From Deltaproteobacteria bacterium (GTDB taxonomy: Bacteria > Desulfobacterota > JADFXK01): a stretch of DNA of 39,888 bases. The position numbers were made by a program, and so were the translations under genes. This document shows positions 38,759 to 39,888 of the stretch, one piece after another. Position 1 is the first letter of the stretch; each line of letters begins with the position of its first letter. The notes beneath the pieces are model-generated. The model was not told the origin of the DNA. It worked only from the letters and a program-made list of their open reading frames with translations, and did not search any database. Location: positions 574-40,461 of the forward strand of contig JADFYN010000007.1 of NCBI GenBank assembly GCA_015233055.1, in the 5' to 3' direction.

Positions 38759-39888
38759 TCAGGTTTTGCGGGAAAATTCCTTATTCAATTCCTGACCTAT
38801 GACATTCCGTTGAATCTGGTTGGTTCCTTCGTAGATTTGAAGGATTTTGGCGTCACGCATCATTTTTTCCACCGGATAATCACGCATGTAACCATGCCCG
38901 CCCAGAATCTGAACGGCGTCGGTCGTCACTTTCATGGCCATGTCGGTGGCAAAGAGCTTCGTCATGGCCGAGACCTTGGAGATATCTTTTGCCCCGCTAT
39001 CCACGAACCTGGCTACGGCATAGACCAGTGCCCGCGCGGCTTCAACCTGGGTGGCCATATCGGCCAGCATGTGCTGGACCGCCTGAAATGAAATAATGGG
39101 ACGGTCAAACTGAACTCTTTCTTTGGCGTATTTGATGGCTTCTTCCAGGGCCCCTTGGGCAACCCCAACAGCCTGGGAACCGACGCCGGGCCTGGATTTA
39201 TCAAGGGTATGCATGGCCGCAACAAACCCCATCCCTTCCCGGCGGAGTAGTCGGTCGGCGGGGATAAGGCAATTGGAAAAAATCAGTTCCCCCGTGGTGG
39301 AAGAACGTATGCCCATCTTCTTTTCTTTTTTACCGAAGGTAAATCCCGGATCACCCTTTTCAACGATAAAGGCGCTGGCGCCGCGGGGTCCCTTTTGGCG
39401 GTCGGTGATGGCGATGATGACATAGACATCCGCTTCGCCGGCATTGGTAATCCATTGCTTTGTCCCGTTCAGAAGATATCCGTCAGCCTGACGAACGGCA
39501 GTCGTCCGGATGCCCGAGGCATCTGAACCGGCCGTAGACTCCGTCAGAGCAAACGCGGCGATTTTCTTACCTGAAGCCAAATCTGGAAGATATTTCTTTT
39601 TCTGGTCATCATTACCAAAAAGAAGGATCGGATAGGTCCCCAAGCCGCTGGCCGCATAACTGGTGGCCACTCCGCAGCAAACGCGACTAATCTCTTCCAC
39701 GGCCAGGCAATTGATCAGACACCCCCCCCCGAATCCGCCATACTCTTCCGGGATAATCAGGCCGAATAGATCTGATTCAGCCAATACCTTTATGATTTCG
39801 TGGGGAAATTGTTCTTTTTCATCCAGCTCGGCCCGAACCGGCAAGATCCGTTCCTCGGCGATTTTCCTGGCCAGGTCTTTAACCATCA
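38759..39888 (-). CDS. Acyl-CoA dehydrogenase (5' end truncated by window edge)
   Basis: At least 375 aa; FALTESTAGSDASGIRT, LGGHGYMRDYPVEKMMRDAKILQIYEGTNQIQRNVI; ORF runs to the window end. Confidence 0.95.
   Translation of the reverse strand, partial: MVKDLARKIAEERILPVRAELDEKEQFPHEIIKVLAESDLFGLIIPEEYGGFGGGCLINCLAVEEISRVCCGVATSYAASGLGTYPILLFGNDDQKKKYLPDLASGKKIAAFALTESTAGSDASGIRTTAVRQADGYLLNGTKQWITNAGEADVYVIIAITDRQKGPRGASAFIVEKGDPGFTFGKKEKKMGIRSSTTGELIFSNCLIPADRLLRREGMGFVAAMHTLDKSRPGVGSQAVGVAQGALEEAIKYAKERVQFDRPIISFQAVQHMLADMATQVEAARALVYAVARFVDSGAKDISKVSAMTKLFATDMAMKVTTDAVQILGGHGYMRDYPVEKMMRDAKILQIYEGTNQIQRNVIGQELNKEFSRKT

Overview
The window comes from an anaerobic, probably Desulfobacterota/deltaproteobacterial-type chromosome (inferred from gene content). 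It carries: two secreted propeller-repeat proteins; nfnAB; fhs (formate-THF ligase); a sigma54-type two-component system next to a porin-like outer-membrane protein; a class I fumarase + fumarate reductase/succinate dehydrogenase operon; a nitroreductase; an ABC_sub_bind/histidine kinase/NtrC-type regulator/TonB-receptor operon; an NAD-dependent epimerase; cooC + a DUF3786-like gene; and an nrdR-dCMP deaminase-glyA-rpiB-fabF-acpP-fabG cluster followed by etfA/etfB/acyl-CoA dehydrogenase. The most interesting signal is non-coding. In the ~900 bp gap after the first NtrC-type regulator (9380-10300) there are two near-perfect sigma54 promoters on the minus strand (TGGCAAGNNAATTGCA). Each is followed at the predicted +1 by the same GGCAAG 5' end, then a C8 tract, an anti-Shine-Dalgarno segment and a GC-rich AAGCCGG...CCGGCTT hairpin, which looks like a pair of paralogous small RNAs. 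Three 16-nt copies of GTAMAAAAAAYTWTAC lie 155-295 bp upstream, as expected for enhancer sites. The first sRNA is complementary (21 nt: 18 Watson-Crick pairs, 2 G-U, 1 mismatch) to the Shine-Dalgarno/start codon of the porin-like gene that lies divergent to the kinase. This suggests a self-contained kinase -> sigma54 activator -> twin sRNA -> porin repression circuit, functionally analogous to LuxO-Qrr or envelope-stress sRNAs. All of this was read by eye; no searches or folding were run.
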